A stretch of 64,000 nucleotides of DNA from the NCBI GenBank assembly GCA_002095075.2, contig LVCE01000004.1, positions 124,001 through 188,000 of the forward strand. Direction: 5' to 3'. This stretch comes from Francisella endosymbiont of Ornithodoros moubata. Lineage in GTDB: Bacteria > Pseudomonadota > Gammaproteobacteria > Francisellales > Francisellaceae. A program made the translations under genes and the position numbers. A model generated the notes under the pieces. It made no database searches. It worked only from the letters and a program-made list of their open reading frames with translations, and was not told where the DNA came from. This document shows, in pieces, positions 25,258 through 34,906 of the stretch; the stretch's first letter is position 1, and each line of letters begins with the position of its first letter.

Positions 25258-26946
25258 ATGATCACTAAACCATGGAACAGAAACTACCCCAAACAAGTAC
25301 CTCTGTCTATAGATATTCCTAATATAATTTTAAACGATATGCTCAAAGGCGTCAATCAAGATTTCGCTAATAATGACGCACTAGTATGCCATGGTGAGAA
25401 AATAACATTTAACAACGTTGATAACTATACCAATAAATTTGCTGGGTTCTTACAAAACAACTGGCAGCTGCAAAAAAGTGACCATATCGCGATTATGCTG
25501 CCAAATATTTTACAGTTTCCTATAGTAATTTTTGCTTTGATAAAGCTAGGTTGTGTTTTTATCAATATAAATCCACTCTATACCAGTAGAGAAATTAAAG
25601 GAATTCTCCAAGATTCAAAAGCGAAAGGAATTATCGTGCTATCAGCACTATCTCATAATGTTGAAGCTATTGCAGATGAATGTAAAGACTTAAAACACCT
25701 AATGGTTACAAAAATTGCAGATCTTTACCCAAGCCCTAAGAAACAAATAATCTCTTTTGTAGCAAGGTATCTTAAAGGTATGAAAAATAAATACTCAAAA
25801 GATAAATTTGATACTTTTGCTGCTGCAATAAGCTCAGATCATAAACCAGACTACTCAAGAATTACCATAACCTCTGATGATATTGCTGCATTGCAATACT
25901 CAAGTGGTACCACTGGCACACCTAAAGGCACTATACTCTTACATAGAAATATTGTTGCAAATATCTATCAGATAAAAGCTTGGACAGAAGGATTTGATGT
26001 AAATCTCAGTGAACAAATAGTTATCAACGCGCTGCCAATATACCACATATTTAGTCTAACAGCTAACTTGTTTCTGTTTTATTTCTCAGGTGCCTTACAG
26101 ATTCTTATCCCTAATCCAAGAGATATCAAAAGTTTTGTTAATGAAATGAGGAAAAATAATTTCTCGACAACTTTTGGTGTAAATACCCTTTATATCGCGT
26201 TATTGAACAATCAAAAATTTAGAAAAAGTAAATTTAACAATTTTAAACTATCTATAAGTGGTAGCATGTCAACTCTCGAAGCTGTAGTGAATGAATGGAA
26301 AAAAGTTACCGGGGTTGAGATTAAGGAAGGCTATGGATTATCTGAGATGTCCCCTGTAGTTACTGTCAACTCTCTTGAAAACTCAAACTTTAATGGTAGT
26401 GTTGGATTCCCTCTACCTAATACTGATATTAAAAATATATGATTATAATGGTAATGAGTTACCACAAGGCGAAACAGGTGAGATTTGGGTTACTGGACCC
26501 CAAAAACCCTGGCTTTTGGAGTTTGCCAGAGATAAACAAAGAGCATTTTACTAATGATGGCTGGTTAAAAACTGGCGATTGGGTTATCTCGATGAGCAAG
26601 GTCGTTTAGTGATATCTGGACGAATAAAACATATGATTATTGTCTCAGGTTTTAATGTTTTTCCTAAAGAAATTGAACTAATACTAACCGAAAAAGCTGA
26701 AATCGAAGATGCAGCAGTTATTAGAGGACATTCTGATGAAACAGGTGAAATGCCAGTTGCTTTTGTGGTTGTTAAACAAGGTAGTAAACTAACCGAAAAA
26801 CAAATATTTGAGTACTGTGAGACTAAACTAGCTCACTACAAATTACCACGAAAAGTAATCTTCAAAGATGAGTTACCTAAAGATACTGTTGGAAAATAGA
26901 TGTAAATGCATTACAAAAAGAATATGCTGATAAGTATGAACAATAA
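25258..26946 (+). pseudogene. fadD: Long-chain acyl-CoA ligase (FadD type), frameshifted
   Basis: AMP-forming acyl-CoA synthetase that would activate fatty acids for the beta-oxidation genes behind it. The start ATG is fixed by a perfect AGGAGG 5 nt before it. The AMP-binding P-loop YSSGTTGTPKG and the A5-like motif EGYGLSEMSPV are intact in the first 394 codons. The C-terminal lid domain is cut by a frameshift near 26430, another near 26500, one near 26575 (before GYLDEQGRLVISGR) and one at about 26895 (before the final ELPKDTVGK and the Lys-bearing tail). The adenylation core might still be made, but without its C-terminal domain it would not be expected to form the thioester. Confidence 0.88.
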
Positions 26947-26980
26947 ATAAATTAAACAGCTTGCTGCTTAAGGAGCTAAA

Positions 26981-29221
26981 ATGTTCAACAAGATTTATAA
27001 GATAGCCAAAAAAGCCACGCCGGTAATTTCGCAAACAGAACAAACTGCCCTTAATGCTGGTGATAATTGGTTTGAACAAGATATATTTCAAGGTAAACCT
27101 GATTTTAACAAGCTACACAGCTTAAAAAAATTTGAACTTACTGCAGAAGAAAAGTCATTTTTAGAAAATGAAACAAACCGATTATGTGAAATGCTTGATG
27201 ATTGGCAAATAAATTATCAACAAAAAGATCTGAGTATTGAGGCTTGGGATTTTATCCGAACTAAAGGTTTCTTAGGCTTAGTCATTAGTAAGGATTATGG
27301 TGGTAAAGGTTTCTCAGCTGCGGCTCATTCTGAGATTGTAATGAAACTAGCAACAAAAAGTGTCACTGCTGCAATTACAGTGATGGTACCAAATTCACTA
27401 GGTCCAGGTGAGCTTTTAGTCCACTATGGTACAGATGAGCAAAAAGATCATTATCTACCAAGACTAGCAACTGGTCAAGAAATACCTTGTTTTGCATTGA
27501 CTGGTCCTAAAGCTGGGTCTGATGCAACCTCGCTACCTGATTATGGTGTTGTTTGCTATGAAGATTTCAATGGTCAAAAAACTCTCGGCATCAAGCTAAA
27601 AAATATTAATAAACGCTATATCACATTAGCTCCTATAGCTACCCTAGTTGGCTTAGCTTTTCAATTACAAGATCCTGATAACTTACTTGATGGCAGCGGT
27701 AAAGAAGGCATAACATGTGCACTACTACCATATAACTATAAAGGCCTAGAAATTGGCAGACGTGGTTTTCCGCTTGGACAGGCTTTTATGAATGGCTATA
27801 TCAAAGCTAAAGATGTTTTTATTCCGATTGATCGGATAATTGGTGGACAAAAAATGGCTGGTGAAGGCTGGCGCATGATAGTTGAGTGTTTGTCTATAGG
27901 TAGAGCAATTTCATTACCAGCCTGTGGCACAGCTAACACACTAATGTCTACAGTTATGACAGCTGCTTATGCTAGTGTACGTGAACAGTTCAAAGTTCCA
28001 ATTGCCCAGTTTGAAGGTGTCCAAGAAAAACTTGCTGAAATTGCTGGGCTTGCATATATCGCTAATGCAACTCGTCAATTTACAGTTGCAGCTGTTGATA
28101 GTGATATTCGACCATCAGTATCATCTGCTATAGCCAAGTATCATCTAACCGAGATGGGTCGTATTACTATCAACAATGCCATGGATATCCATGGTGGCCG
28201 TGCGATTATTATGGGGCCAAATAACTATCTTGCTATTCCGTATATGGCTACGCCAATTGGTATAACCGTAGAAGGCGCCAATATTATGACACGAAATCTG
28301 ATGATCTTTGGTCAAGGAGCGATGAAATGCCATCCATACATACGTGATGAGATAGAAAGATTGATGAATGATGATGAAGAGCAATTTATTAGTAATTTTA
28401 AAAGTCATTTTAAATATATGGCTCTCAACGGTACACGCACACTTTGGTATGGTTTAAGTGGTGGTTTCACTGCTCCTAGCTACCCTTCTAAGTTTAAACG
28501 TTACTATCGCTATATTTCACATATGAGTACGGCATACTCTTATGTTAATGATATTTCAATAACTGTTTTAGGAGCAGGTCTGAAGCGTAAAGAAAGATTA
28601 TCAGCTCGTCTAGGCGATATTATGAGTTACCTGTATATGGCTGTTGCTGTATTGAAATACTATAAAGATACCGATGAGCCTCAAAGTGATGATATTTTTG
28701 TCGATTGGAGTGTCCAACATTGTCTATACCAAGCTCAACAAGCAATGCTAGATTTATTTAGAAACTTCCCAAATAGACTATTTGCTACTAAAATGAAACT
28801 TTTTGTTTTTCCTTATGGTAAAAAGTTCAGAAGACCTTCAGACAAACTTGAAACGCAAATCTGTAAATCATTAGTTAGTAACAGTGCCACTAGACAATCT
28901 ATGAAGAATAAATGTTATATTCCTAATGATGATAATGATCCGATCGGTAGAGTTGAAAATGCATACTTAGCATCGTTAGCAACTCATACTATCAAGAAAA
29001 AAATAACTGATGCGATTAAGGCTGATAAATTACCTAAAACTAACTGGTCAAACTGTATTGATGCAGCTATAGAAAATAAAATCATCTCACAACAAGAAGC
29101 TAATACTGTTAAAGAAATGCTTACTAAGGTTGATAATATTATTCAAACAGATGAGTTTGATGATTATGCTCTAGGACCTAAAAATGCTCATCCAGAATGG
29201 CAGAAAAATCCTGAAAAATAG
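26981..29221 (+). CDS. fadE: Acyl-CoA dehydrogenase FadE
   Basis: FAD-dependent first oxidation of fatty-acyl-CoA. At 746 residues it belongs to the long FadE type, which has a C-terminal extension (DUF1974) after the usual dehydrogenase fold. Visible blocks are FIRTKGFLGLVISKDYGGKG, CFALTGPKAGSDATSLPD (FAD and substrate contact), KRYITLAPIATLVGLAF, HGGRAIIMGPNNYLA and EGANIMTRNLMIFGQGA. TAAGGAG lies 6 nt before the ATG. It is followed after 69 nt by the fadB fusion and then fadA on the same strand, making a beta-oxidation operon. Confidence 0.95.
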   Translation: MFNKIYKIAKKATPVISQTEQTALNAGDNWFEQDIFQGKPDFNKLHSLKKFELTAEEKSFLENETNRLCEMLDDWQINYQQKDLSIEAWDFIRTKGFLGLVISKDYGGKGFSAAAHSEIVMKLATKSVTAAITVMVPNSLGPGELLVHYGTDEQKDHYLPRLATGQEIPCFALTGPKAGSDATSLPDYGVVCYEDFNGQKTLGIKLKNINKRYITLAPIATLVGLAFQLQDPDNLLDGSGKEGITCALLPYNYKGLEIGRRGFPLGQAFMNGYIKAKDVFIPIDRIIGGQKMAGEGWRMIVECLSIGRAISLPACGTANTLMSTVMTAAYASVREQFKVPIAQFEGVQEKLAEIAGLAYIANATRQFTVAAVDSDIRPSVSSAIAKYHLTEMGRITINNAMDIHGGRAIIMGPNNYLAIPYMATPIGITVEGANIMTRNLMIFGQGAMKCHPYIRDEIERLMNDDEEQFISNFKSHFKYMALNGTRTLWYGLSGGFTAPSYPSKFKRYYRYISHMSTAYSYVNDISITVLGAGLKRKERLSARLGDIMSYLYMAVAVLKYYKDTDEPQSDDIFVDWSVQHCLYQAQQAMLDLFRNFPNRLFATKMKLFVFPYGKKFRRPSDKLETQICKSLVSNSATRQSMKNKCYIPNDDNDPIGRVENAYLASLATHTIKKKITDAIKADKLPKTNWSNCIDAAIENKIISQQEANTVKEMLTKVDNIIQTDEFDDYALGPKNAHPEWQKNPEK

Positions 29222-29233
29222 TGTATCAATGCC

Positions 29234-29253
29234 ATTCCGCCTAAATGCGGAAT
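29234..29253. other. Perfect inverted repeat between fadE and the fadB fusion
   Basis: ATTCCGC and GCGGAAT flank a 6-nt loop (CTAAAT), a 7-bp perfect stem and the most GC-rich spot around. No run of T follows on either strand, so it is a weak candidate for an intrinsic terminator. An mRNA-stabilising or processing hairpin inside the operon, or a dispersed repeat, fits as well. Confidence 0.7.
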
Positions 29254-29290
29254 CTAAAAATGATGCAGATATAGACATTGAGAGGACAAT

Positions 29291-31984
29291 ATGACGGAGT
29301 TAGAAAAGAAATTTGAAGAAATCCTAGTAGCTGTTCGTGATGCGACTATTGATTTTAAGCCTGATAATAGTCAAAAACTAAAACTGTATGCTTTTTATAA
29401 GCAAGTTAAAGAAGGAGATAACAATACTAAAAAACCTTCGGCTTTAAAGATGGTTGAGCGTGCTAAATGGATGGCGTGGGATGCAATTAAAGGTATGTCG
29501 AAAGAAGATGCTATGCACGGTTACTTAAAGGTTTTTGGCAACGAGTATCTTCCTGCTGGAGAAAGTGATAGTAGTAAGCCAACCACAGTGACAAATAAAC
29601 TGGAACCTGTAGAACATAAATCACAGCGTAAAGCTATTGATAAAATTGCTGTACTTGGTGCCGGAACAATGGGAACACAAATTGCCACTCACTTTGCAAA
29701 TGCTAGATTTCCAGTTGTACTTTTTGATTTAAGATCTCAACAAGATAATCCTAATGCTATTATTGAAGATTCTTTAGCAAAGCTTACTAAGTTTAATCCA
29801 ACCCTTTTTGGTTCAAAAGATGCTATCAAGTATATTACTCCAGCAAACTATGAAGATAATCTTGATCTTTTGGCAGATTGTGACTTAATTATAGAAGCTG
29901 TGGCTGAACGTATAGATATAAAAGAAAACTTATATACAAAGGTTTCTAGTCATATAAAAGAAAATGCTATTTTAGCATCGAATACTTCTGGTTTAAGTAT
30001 CACAAAGCTTGCTGAAGTATTACCAGAAAATCTAAAAGTTAATTTTTGTGGTGTGCACTTTTTCAATCCTCCTCGATATATGCCTCTAGTCGAGCTAATT
30101 CCACATGCAAATACTAATGTTGAAATTTTAGATAAACTAGAAACATTCTTGGTTGAAAAACTTGGCAAAAGTATCATCCGTGCTAAAGATACTCCAAATT
30201 TCATCGCAAATCGCTTAGGTATATTCTCGATGCTTGTTACTTGCTACTACACTGAGCAAATGAATATCCCCTTAGAAGTTGTTGATGAGCTTACAGGTAA
30301 AAAACTAGGTCGTGCTAAAAGTGCTACTTACCGAACTGCAGACTTAGTTGGTTTAGATGTACTATCTCACGTTGTTAAGACCATGAAATATAATCTAGAA
30401 GATGATTGGCAAAAATTATACGAAACACCTAGTTGGATTCAAGATTTAATCGATAATGGTTCACTTGGTCAAAAAACCAAAAAAGGTATATACATAAAAG
30501 AAACCGATGGTATCAAAATACTTAATTTAGATACTGGAGAATATCTCCCTGCTGATAAAAAAGCTGATAAAGAAGTCTTAGATATTTTAGCTGAAAGATA
30601 TTGGAGTAAAAAGCTTGAAGGTTTACGCAATAGTAACAACCCTCAAGCTCAATTCCTATGGGCAACTTTTAGAGAGATGTTCTTATATGCTGCTCATCTA
30701 GTAGGAGATATTTCTAACTTTCCTAAAGATATGGATTTGGCAATTCGTTGGGGATTCGGTTGGAAACAAGGTATCTTTGAAATATGGCAACTTGCTAGCT
30801 GGCATAAAGTTACTACTTGGCTAAAAGAAGATATATCAGCAGGCAAAGCTTTATCAACAAATACTCTACCTAGTTGGGTTGATACTCTAGATATCGGTGT
30901 TTATCAAAATAATAAAGAGTTTAGTTTCGATGATAAAACACTAATATCTCGTAATAGCCTAGATGTCTATAAACGCCAACTCTTCCCTGATAATGTAATT
31001 GAGCATACAACTACGCTAAATACTCAAATACTTTATGAAAATGATGGTGTCAAACTATGGCAAATAGATGATTATAGCAATATTGGGATACTATCATTTA
31101 AGAGCAAAATGTGTGCTATTGGTGATGATGTTTTAGATGGCATATCTGAATCTATTAACTATGCTGAAGAAAATCTTGATGGGATTGTTATTTGGCAAGA
31201 ACAAGATGTCTTTTCAGTAGGTGCCAACTTAGAAGAGTTTGTTATAAAATTTGCGATGAATGGTAAAGCTGCTATTGAAGAAGTAATTCGTAAGGGTCAC
31301 AGAATTATCAGCAAAAAATTACGTTATAGTAAAATACCTGTTGTAGCAGCTGTCAAAGGTTTTGCATTTGGTGGTGGTTGTGAAACTGTCTTACATAGTG
31401 ATGCTGCTGTAGCTGCCTATGAAAGCTATATAGGTCTTGTTGAAGCCGCGTTAGGAATTATCCCTGGTTGGGGTGGCTCCAAAGAAATGACTGTTAGAGC
31501 ATCAAAAGCTCAAGACTATTGGAAAGACTTTGAGCGTCTCTATAGAAACCTTGCTCTGGCACAAGTTGCTAAAAGCGCTTATGAAGCCAAAGAAATGGGC
31601 TTTTTACGCGATGATGATATAATTGTAATGAACATTAAAGAAATATTACTAGTAGCTATTAAGAAAGCTCAACTAATGGCTTTGGCTGGTTACCAACCTC
31701 CTTTAAAACAAAAAGTTCCTGTATTTGGTGAAACTGGTATTGCTACGATCAAAGCTCTACTAGTAAATATGCGTGATGGTAATCAGATATCTGAACATGA
31801 TTATAAAATTGCTGTAAATCTAGCTGATACTATGTGTGGTGGTCAAATAGAAAAAGATACTGAAGTTTCTGAAGATTGGCTACTAGAAAGAGAGTTAATA
31901 AACTTCAAAGAACTAGCAGTATCTGAAAAAACAGAAGCTAGAATGAAATATATGCTAGAAACTGGCAAACCACTAAGAAATTAA
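29291..31984 (+). CDS. fadB: ACBP - 3-hydroxyacyl-CoA dehydrogenase - enoyl-CoA hydratase fusion (FadB-like)
   Basis: An 897-residue multifunctional beta-oxidation protein. Residues 1-85 are an acyl-CoA-binding-protein domain (KLKLYAFYKQVKEGDNN, WDAIKGMSKEDAMHGYLKVF). From about 117 the NAD-binding part of 3-hydroxyacyl-CoA dehydrogenase follows (IAVLGAGTMGTQIATHFANA, VHFFNPPRYMPLVELI). The C-terminal third is a crotonase fold (GIVIWQEQDVFSVGANLEEF, AVKGFAFGGGCETVLHSDAA, GLVEAALGIIPGWGGSKEM). In E. coli FadB the hydratase is N-terminal, so the order is reversed here. The ACBP would hold the acyl-CoA near the active sites. Such a fusion is known from Francisella annotations. fadA follows after 12 nt. 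Confidence 0.94.
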   Translation: MTELEKKFEEILVAVRDATIDFKPDNSQKLKLYAFYKQVKEGDNNTKKPSALKMVERAKWMAWDAIKGMSKEDAMHGYLKVFGNEYLPAGESDSSKPTTVTNKLEPVEHKSQRKAIDKIAVLGAGTMGTQIATHFANARFPVVLFDLRSQQDNPNAIIEDSLAKLTKFNPTLFGSKDAIKYITPANYEDNLDLLADCDLIIEAVAERIDIKENLYTKVSSHIKENAILASNTSGLSITKLAEVLPENLKVNFCGVHFFNPPRYMPLVELIPHANTNVEILDKLETFLVEKLGKSIIRAKDTPNFIANRLGIFSMLVTCYYTEQMNIPLEVVDELTGKKLGRAKSATYRTADLVGLDVLSHVVKTMKYNLEDDWQKLYETPSWIQDLIDNGSLGQKTKKGIYIKETDGIKILNLDTGEYLPADKKADKEVLDILAERYWSKKLEGLRNSNNPQAQFLWATFREMFLYAAHLVGDISNFPKDMDLAIRWGFGWKQGIFEIWQLASWHKVTTWLKEDISAGKALSTNTLPSWVDTLDIGVYQNNKEFSFDDKTLISRNSLDVYKRQLFPDNVIEHTTTLNTQILYENDGVKLWQIDDYSNIGILSFKSKMCAIGDDVLDGISESINYAEENLDGIVIWQEQDVFSVGANLEEFVIKFAMNGKAAIEEVIRKGHRIISKKLRYSKIPVVAAVKGFAFGGGCETVLHSDAAVAAYESYIGLVEAALGIIPGWGGSKEMTVRASKAQDYWKDFERLYRNLALAQVAKSAYEAKEMGFLRDDDIIVMNIKEILLVAIKKAQLMALAGYQPPLKQKVPVFGETGIATIKALLVNMRDGNQISEHDYKIAVNLADTMCGGQIEKDTEVSEDWLLERELINFKELAVSEKTEARMKYMLETGKPLRN

Positions 31985-31996
31985 GGAGTAATTGTC

Positions 31997-33184
31997 ATGA
32001 GTGAAAACGTATATATAGTCGCTGCAAAACGCTCTGCTGTTACAAAAGGTAAAAAAGGTGGTTTTGCGAAAAAACGTCCTGATGAGTTACTAGCAGATGT
32101 ACTTAAAAAAACAGTCGCTGAATCCAATATTAATCCTAATGACATAGAGGATATCGTTGTAGGCTGTGCTATGCCTGAAGCTGAACAAGGTCTCAATGTA
32201 GCAAGAATTTCTTCACTTTTATCAGGATTACCTAATATTGTCCCTGCTTTTACGATTAATCGCTATTGTAGCTCTGGTTTACAATCTATTGCTATTGCCG
32301 CGAATGAGATTGCTCTAGGTAACATCGATGTTGCTATTGGTGGTGGTGTTGAAAGTATGAGTATGATTCCATTTGGTGGGAATAAGATGTCTTTTAGCAA
32401 AGAGATCTTTGCTAAGGATGAAAATGTTGCTATTGCTTATGGTATGGGTATCACTGCTGAAATGGTTGCTAAAGATTGGAATGTATCACGACAAGATCAA
32501 GATGCTTTTGCCCTTGAAAGTCATCAAAAAGCTATCAATGCAATTGAGAATGGTTATTTCAAAGATGAAATTCTACCTATCGATGTTGATCATTTTAAAC
32601 CAAATGAAGAAACAGGTGACATCATCAATTACAAACAAACTATAACAGTTGATGAAGGTACACGTAAAGATACTTCTTTAGAAGCTTTGACTAAGTTAAA
32701 ACCAGCTTTTGCATATGGCGGCTCAGTTACTGCAGGTAATAGCTCACAAGTATCAGATGGTGCTGCAGCAGTAATTTTGGTTAGCGAAAAATATCTTAAA
32801 GAACACAATCTAAAACCTTTAGGTCAATTTCTAGGATTTGCTGTAGCTGGTGTTGATCCACGCATTATGGGAATAGGACCAATTAAGGCTATACCAAAAG
32901 TACTTAAACAAACTAACTTAAATATTGATGATATTGACTGGATTGAGCTAAATGAAGCTTTTGCTGCACAATCATTAGCTGTTATTAATGATTTAAAGCT
33001 TGATAAAAACAAAGTTAACCCTTGTGGTGGTGCTATTGCTTTGGGTCACCCGCTTGGCGCAACTGGAGCTATACTAACAGTCAAAGCCCTACATGGACTA
33101 CATCGTACTGGTAAAAAATATGCTATGATTACAATGTGTATCGGTACTGGTATGGGCGCTGCAGGTATTATTGAAGCATGCTAA
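31997..33184 (+). CDS. fadA: Acetyl-CoA acyltransferase (3-ketoacyl-CoA thiolase) FadA
   Basis: Thiolase of 395 residues that cleaves 3-ketoacyl-CoA with CoA in the last step of beta-oxidation. The nucleophilic Cys is in [14 protein letters not shown]. The His motif is LNEAFAAQ, the CoA-binding segment is [15 protein letters not shown], and the acid/base Cys lies in [11 protein letters not shown]. The start ATG has TAAGGAG 11 nt upstream. It is the last intact gene of the fad operon. A broken thioesterase-like gene follows on the same strand. Confidence 0.96.
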   Translation: MSENVYIVAAKRSAVTKGKKGGFAKKRPDELLADVLKKTVAESNINPNDIEDIVVGCAMPEAEQGLNVARISSLLSGLPNIVPAFTINRYCSSGLQSIAIAANEIALGNIDVAIGGGVESMSMIPFGGNKMSFSKEIFAKDENVAIAYGMGITAEMVAKDWNVSRQDQDAFALESHQKAINAIENGYFKDEILPIDVDHFKPNEETGDIINYKQTITVDEGTRKDTSLEALTKLKPAFAYGGSVTAGNSSQVSDGAAAVILVSEKYLKEHNLKPLGQFLGFAVAGVDPRIMGIGPIKAIPKVLKQTNLNIDDIDWIELNEAFAAQSLAVINDLKLDKNKVNPCGGAIALGHPLGATGAILTVKALHGLHRTGKKYAMITMCIGTGMGAAGIIEAC

Positions 33185-33185
33185 T

Positions 33186-33201
33186 TTTAATGTACATTAA
33201 A
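33186..33201. promoter_or_regulatory. 16-nt perfect palindrome after fadA
   Basis: TTTAATGTACATTAAA is a perfect dyad just after the fadA stop. The inner 12 nt, TTAATGTACATT, recur at 34364-34375. It could be an operator or a small hairpin. In such AT-rich DNA chance is also plausible. Confidence 0.35.
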
Positions 33202-33269
33202 GCTAAGCAACCTATATAAATAGCTAAACTTATATAACCAAATTCTAAATTAATTATAGGCTAACTAAA

Positions 33270-33753
33270 ATGATAGATTTAAGTAATTACACACCAATTG
33301 ATTTTCCATGGGATTTTACTTGCTTTAGTAAGATAGATAAAAATCCTCTTGGCATACAATTACCTCTGTATTATATCGGTGAACGTACACCAGATTCAAA
33401 TGCTTACCGAATCATGTTGGTTGGGATAATGTCATTCATGGTGTATTATCGCATTAATCTGTGATTATATTCTTGGCAAGCATGTTTTAAGTATTAGTAA
33501 GTCATTTTGTATGACTCGCAACTTAAATATCAAGTACCTAAAACCAACTTATAGTAAGGTAGAACATATATTCAAAACTACTATTATTCGTAAGGGTCGC
33601 ACAACCGTTTGGATTAAGGTTAATATATATAATGAACAAGGTGATTTATGTGCTTATGCAGATGCGGATTTTGCACTTTTAGAAGAACATCATACCAAAC
33701 AAAAAAATATCTCTAGTTACAATCTTGAAGATTTAGTCGCACATCTTAAATAA
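33270..33753 (+). pseudogene. Hotdog-fold thioesterase-like gene, two frameshifts
   Basis: Restored reading gives about 160 residues: MIDLSNYTPIDFPWDF, LPLYYIGERTPDSNAYR, then GWDNVIHGVL, ICDYILGKHV and MTRNLNIKYLKPTYSKVE. NVIHGVL followed by a D-type helix, NIKYLKPT, and the closing VNIYNEQGDLCAYADADFALL are the layout of acyl-CoA thioesterases of the PaaI/4HBT type. Frameshifts lie near 33417 and 33453. As part of the fad operon it may have hydrolysed stalled acyl-CoA. The second half (33511-33753) is open but lacks the catalytic N-terminal part. Confidence 0.72.
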
Positions 33754-34461
33754 GTTCTTTATTTGCCATTTCTGGTAAAAATTTATACACAATAACGATA
33801 AATTCAACAATACAAGCTCCCATAAAATATAACACTGGTGCATAACCATAATTATGAGTAAGATCCAAAACCCTTGAAATAAACATACTCTCTATAAGTG
33901 CTTTTGAAACCAGAACCACAGATATTCCAATATCACGTATATGTACAGGCAAAACCTCTGATAAAACTAACCAGATACACACTCTAGACACAACCCAAAT
34001 ACCATAGCAAAAAAAGTTGGCTAAGAAAATTCCAGAAACTAGAAATAACTGAAATACTCCATTGCTCTACCACGAAATTTAGCTACACTAGTTTCTGAGA
34101 TATAAACCGGAATTACCGTTAATAAAAATCCTATTGATATTCCTCGTAGAAGCATTGATAATATAATGTTGTATAAGCATTAGAAAACATCATCAAAACC
34201 ATAGAAACTGTAAATAGGAATGCCTCAGCTCAAACATTTTTTCTACTTAAAAAATTCATTAAAGGTCCTGATATAAACTTCGATATCAGTGCACCAAAAA
34301 ATACAATACCAGCTATTTCCAATAGTTGCGTAAGATTAAGGGATAACTCCTCTTTTATAAATGTTAATGTACATTGAGATCACGCCTATATCAAATCCAG
34401 AGCAAATACCTCTTAAGATTATTAGGGTTATGACTATTTTTTGGTATTGAGTTACTAGCAT
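33746..34461 (-). pseudogene. MFS transporter remnant
   Basis: The minus strand holds pieces of a major facilitator. These are an N terminus (MLVTQYQKIVITLIILRGI then CSGFDIGVIS), a middle piece (GIVFFGALISKFISGPLMNF) and an intact C-terminal stretch, 33746-33991, with RDIGISVVLVSKALIE and two hydrophobic helices. GFDIGVIS resembles the first helix of sugar-porter MFS proteins. About 720 nt remain of an expected 1,300-1,400, so besides frameshifts there is internal deletion. The substrate is unknown, though a sugar is possible. The 3' end overlaps the convergent thioesterase relic by 8 nt. Confidence 0.72.
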
Positions 34462-34591
34462 TAGATTCTCTTTATTATAAATTTGAATTAAGTACTTAAC
34501 AATTAATTAATAACCTCATAACTATAAATGATATACTAAATAAAGCCAAAGTTTTATAAGAAATTAAAGGAAAAGTTACTTATTGGAGATT

Positions 34592-34824
34592 TTACTTAAA
34601 TAATATTTTTAGTGATTTATAAAGCATATCTTTAATTTCTAGTCTTTGCTTTTTAAGATCTTCAAGTTGTGAATCCTCGAACATACCAGTACTTTCGAGA
34701 TTATATATTTTTTTAGCTCTTCATATTTTTTCATCTGGTTACTGATATGATAATCTTCTTTAATATTATTTAATTGCTCTCTTAACTCAGGGAATTCTTT
34801 GACTAGTCGATGATGTTCTAACAT
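34592..34824 (-). pseudogene. DUF465 (YdcH-like) small protein, one-base frameshift
   Basis: Starts MLEHHRLVKEFPELREQLN, then KEDYHISNQMKKYEELKK, the conserved first helix of the DUF465 family, which is an antiparallel coiled-coil hairpin of unknown role. In a run of seven A one base seems to be missing, after which the frame leaves the family. Reading one frame over restores NLESTGMFEDSQLEDLKK and LEIKDMLYKSL, the second helix, ending at 34592. The actual product would be 61 residues with a wrong second half. A single homopolymer lesion could also be a sequencing error. Confidence 0.72.
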
Positions 34825-34906
34825 ATAAATGCTCCTAGCATTTTTGATTTATAACCTAACTGTATACCTACTAAGAGATAAAAGCAAACAAATTATATAA
34901 TTAACT

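Noticed and set aside
29234..29253. Intrinsic terminator between fadE and the fadB fusion
   Set aside because: The stem is perfect but no T-run follows, and the genes on both sides belong to one operon, so I list it only as an inverted repeat.
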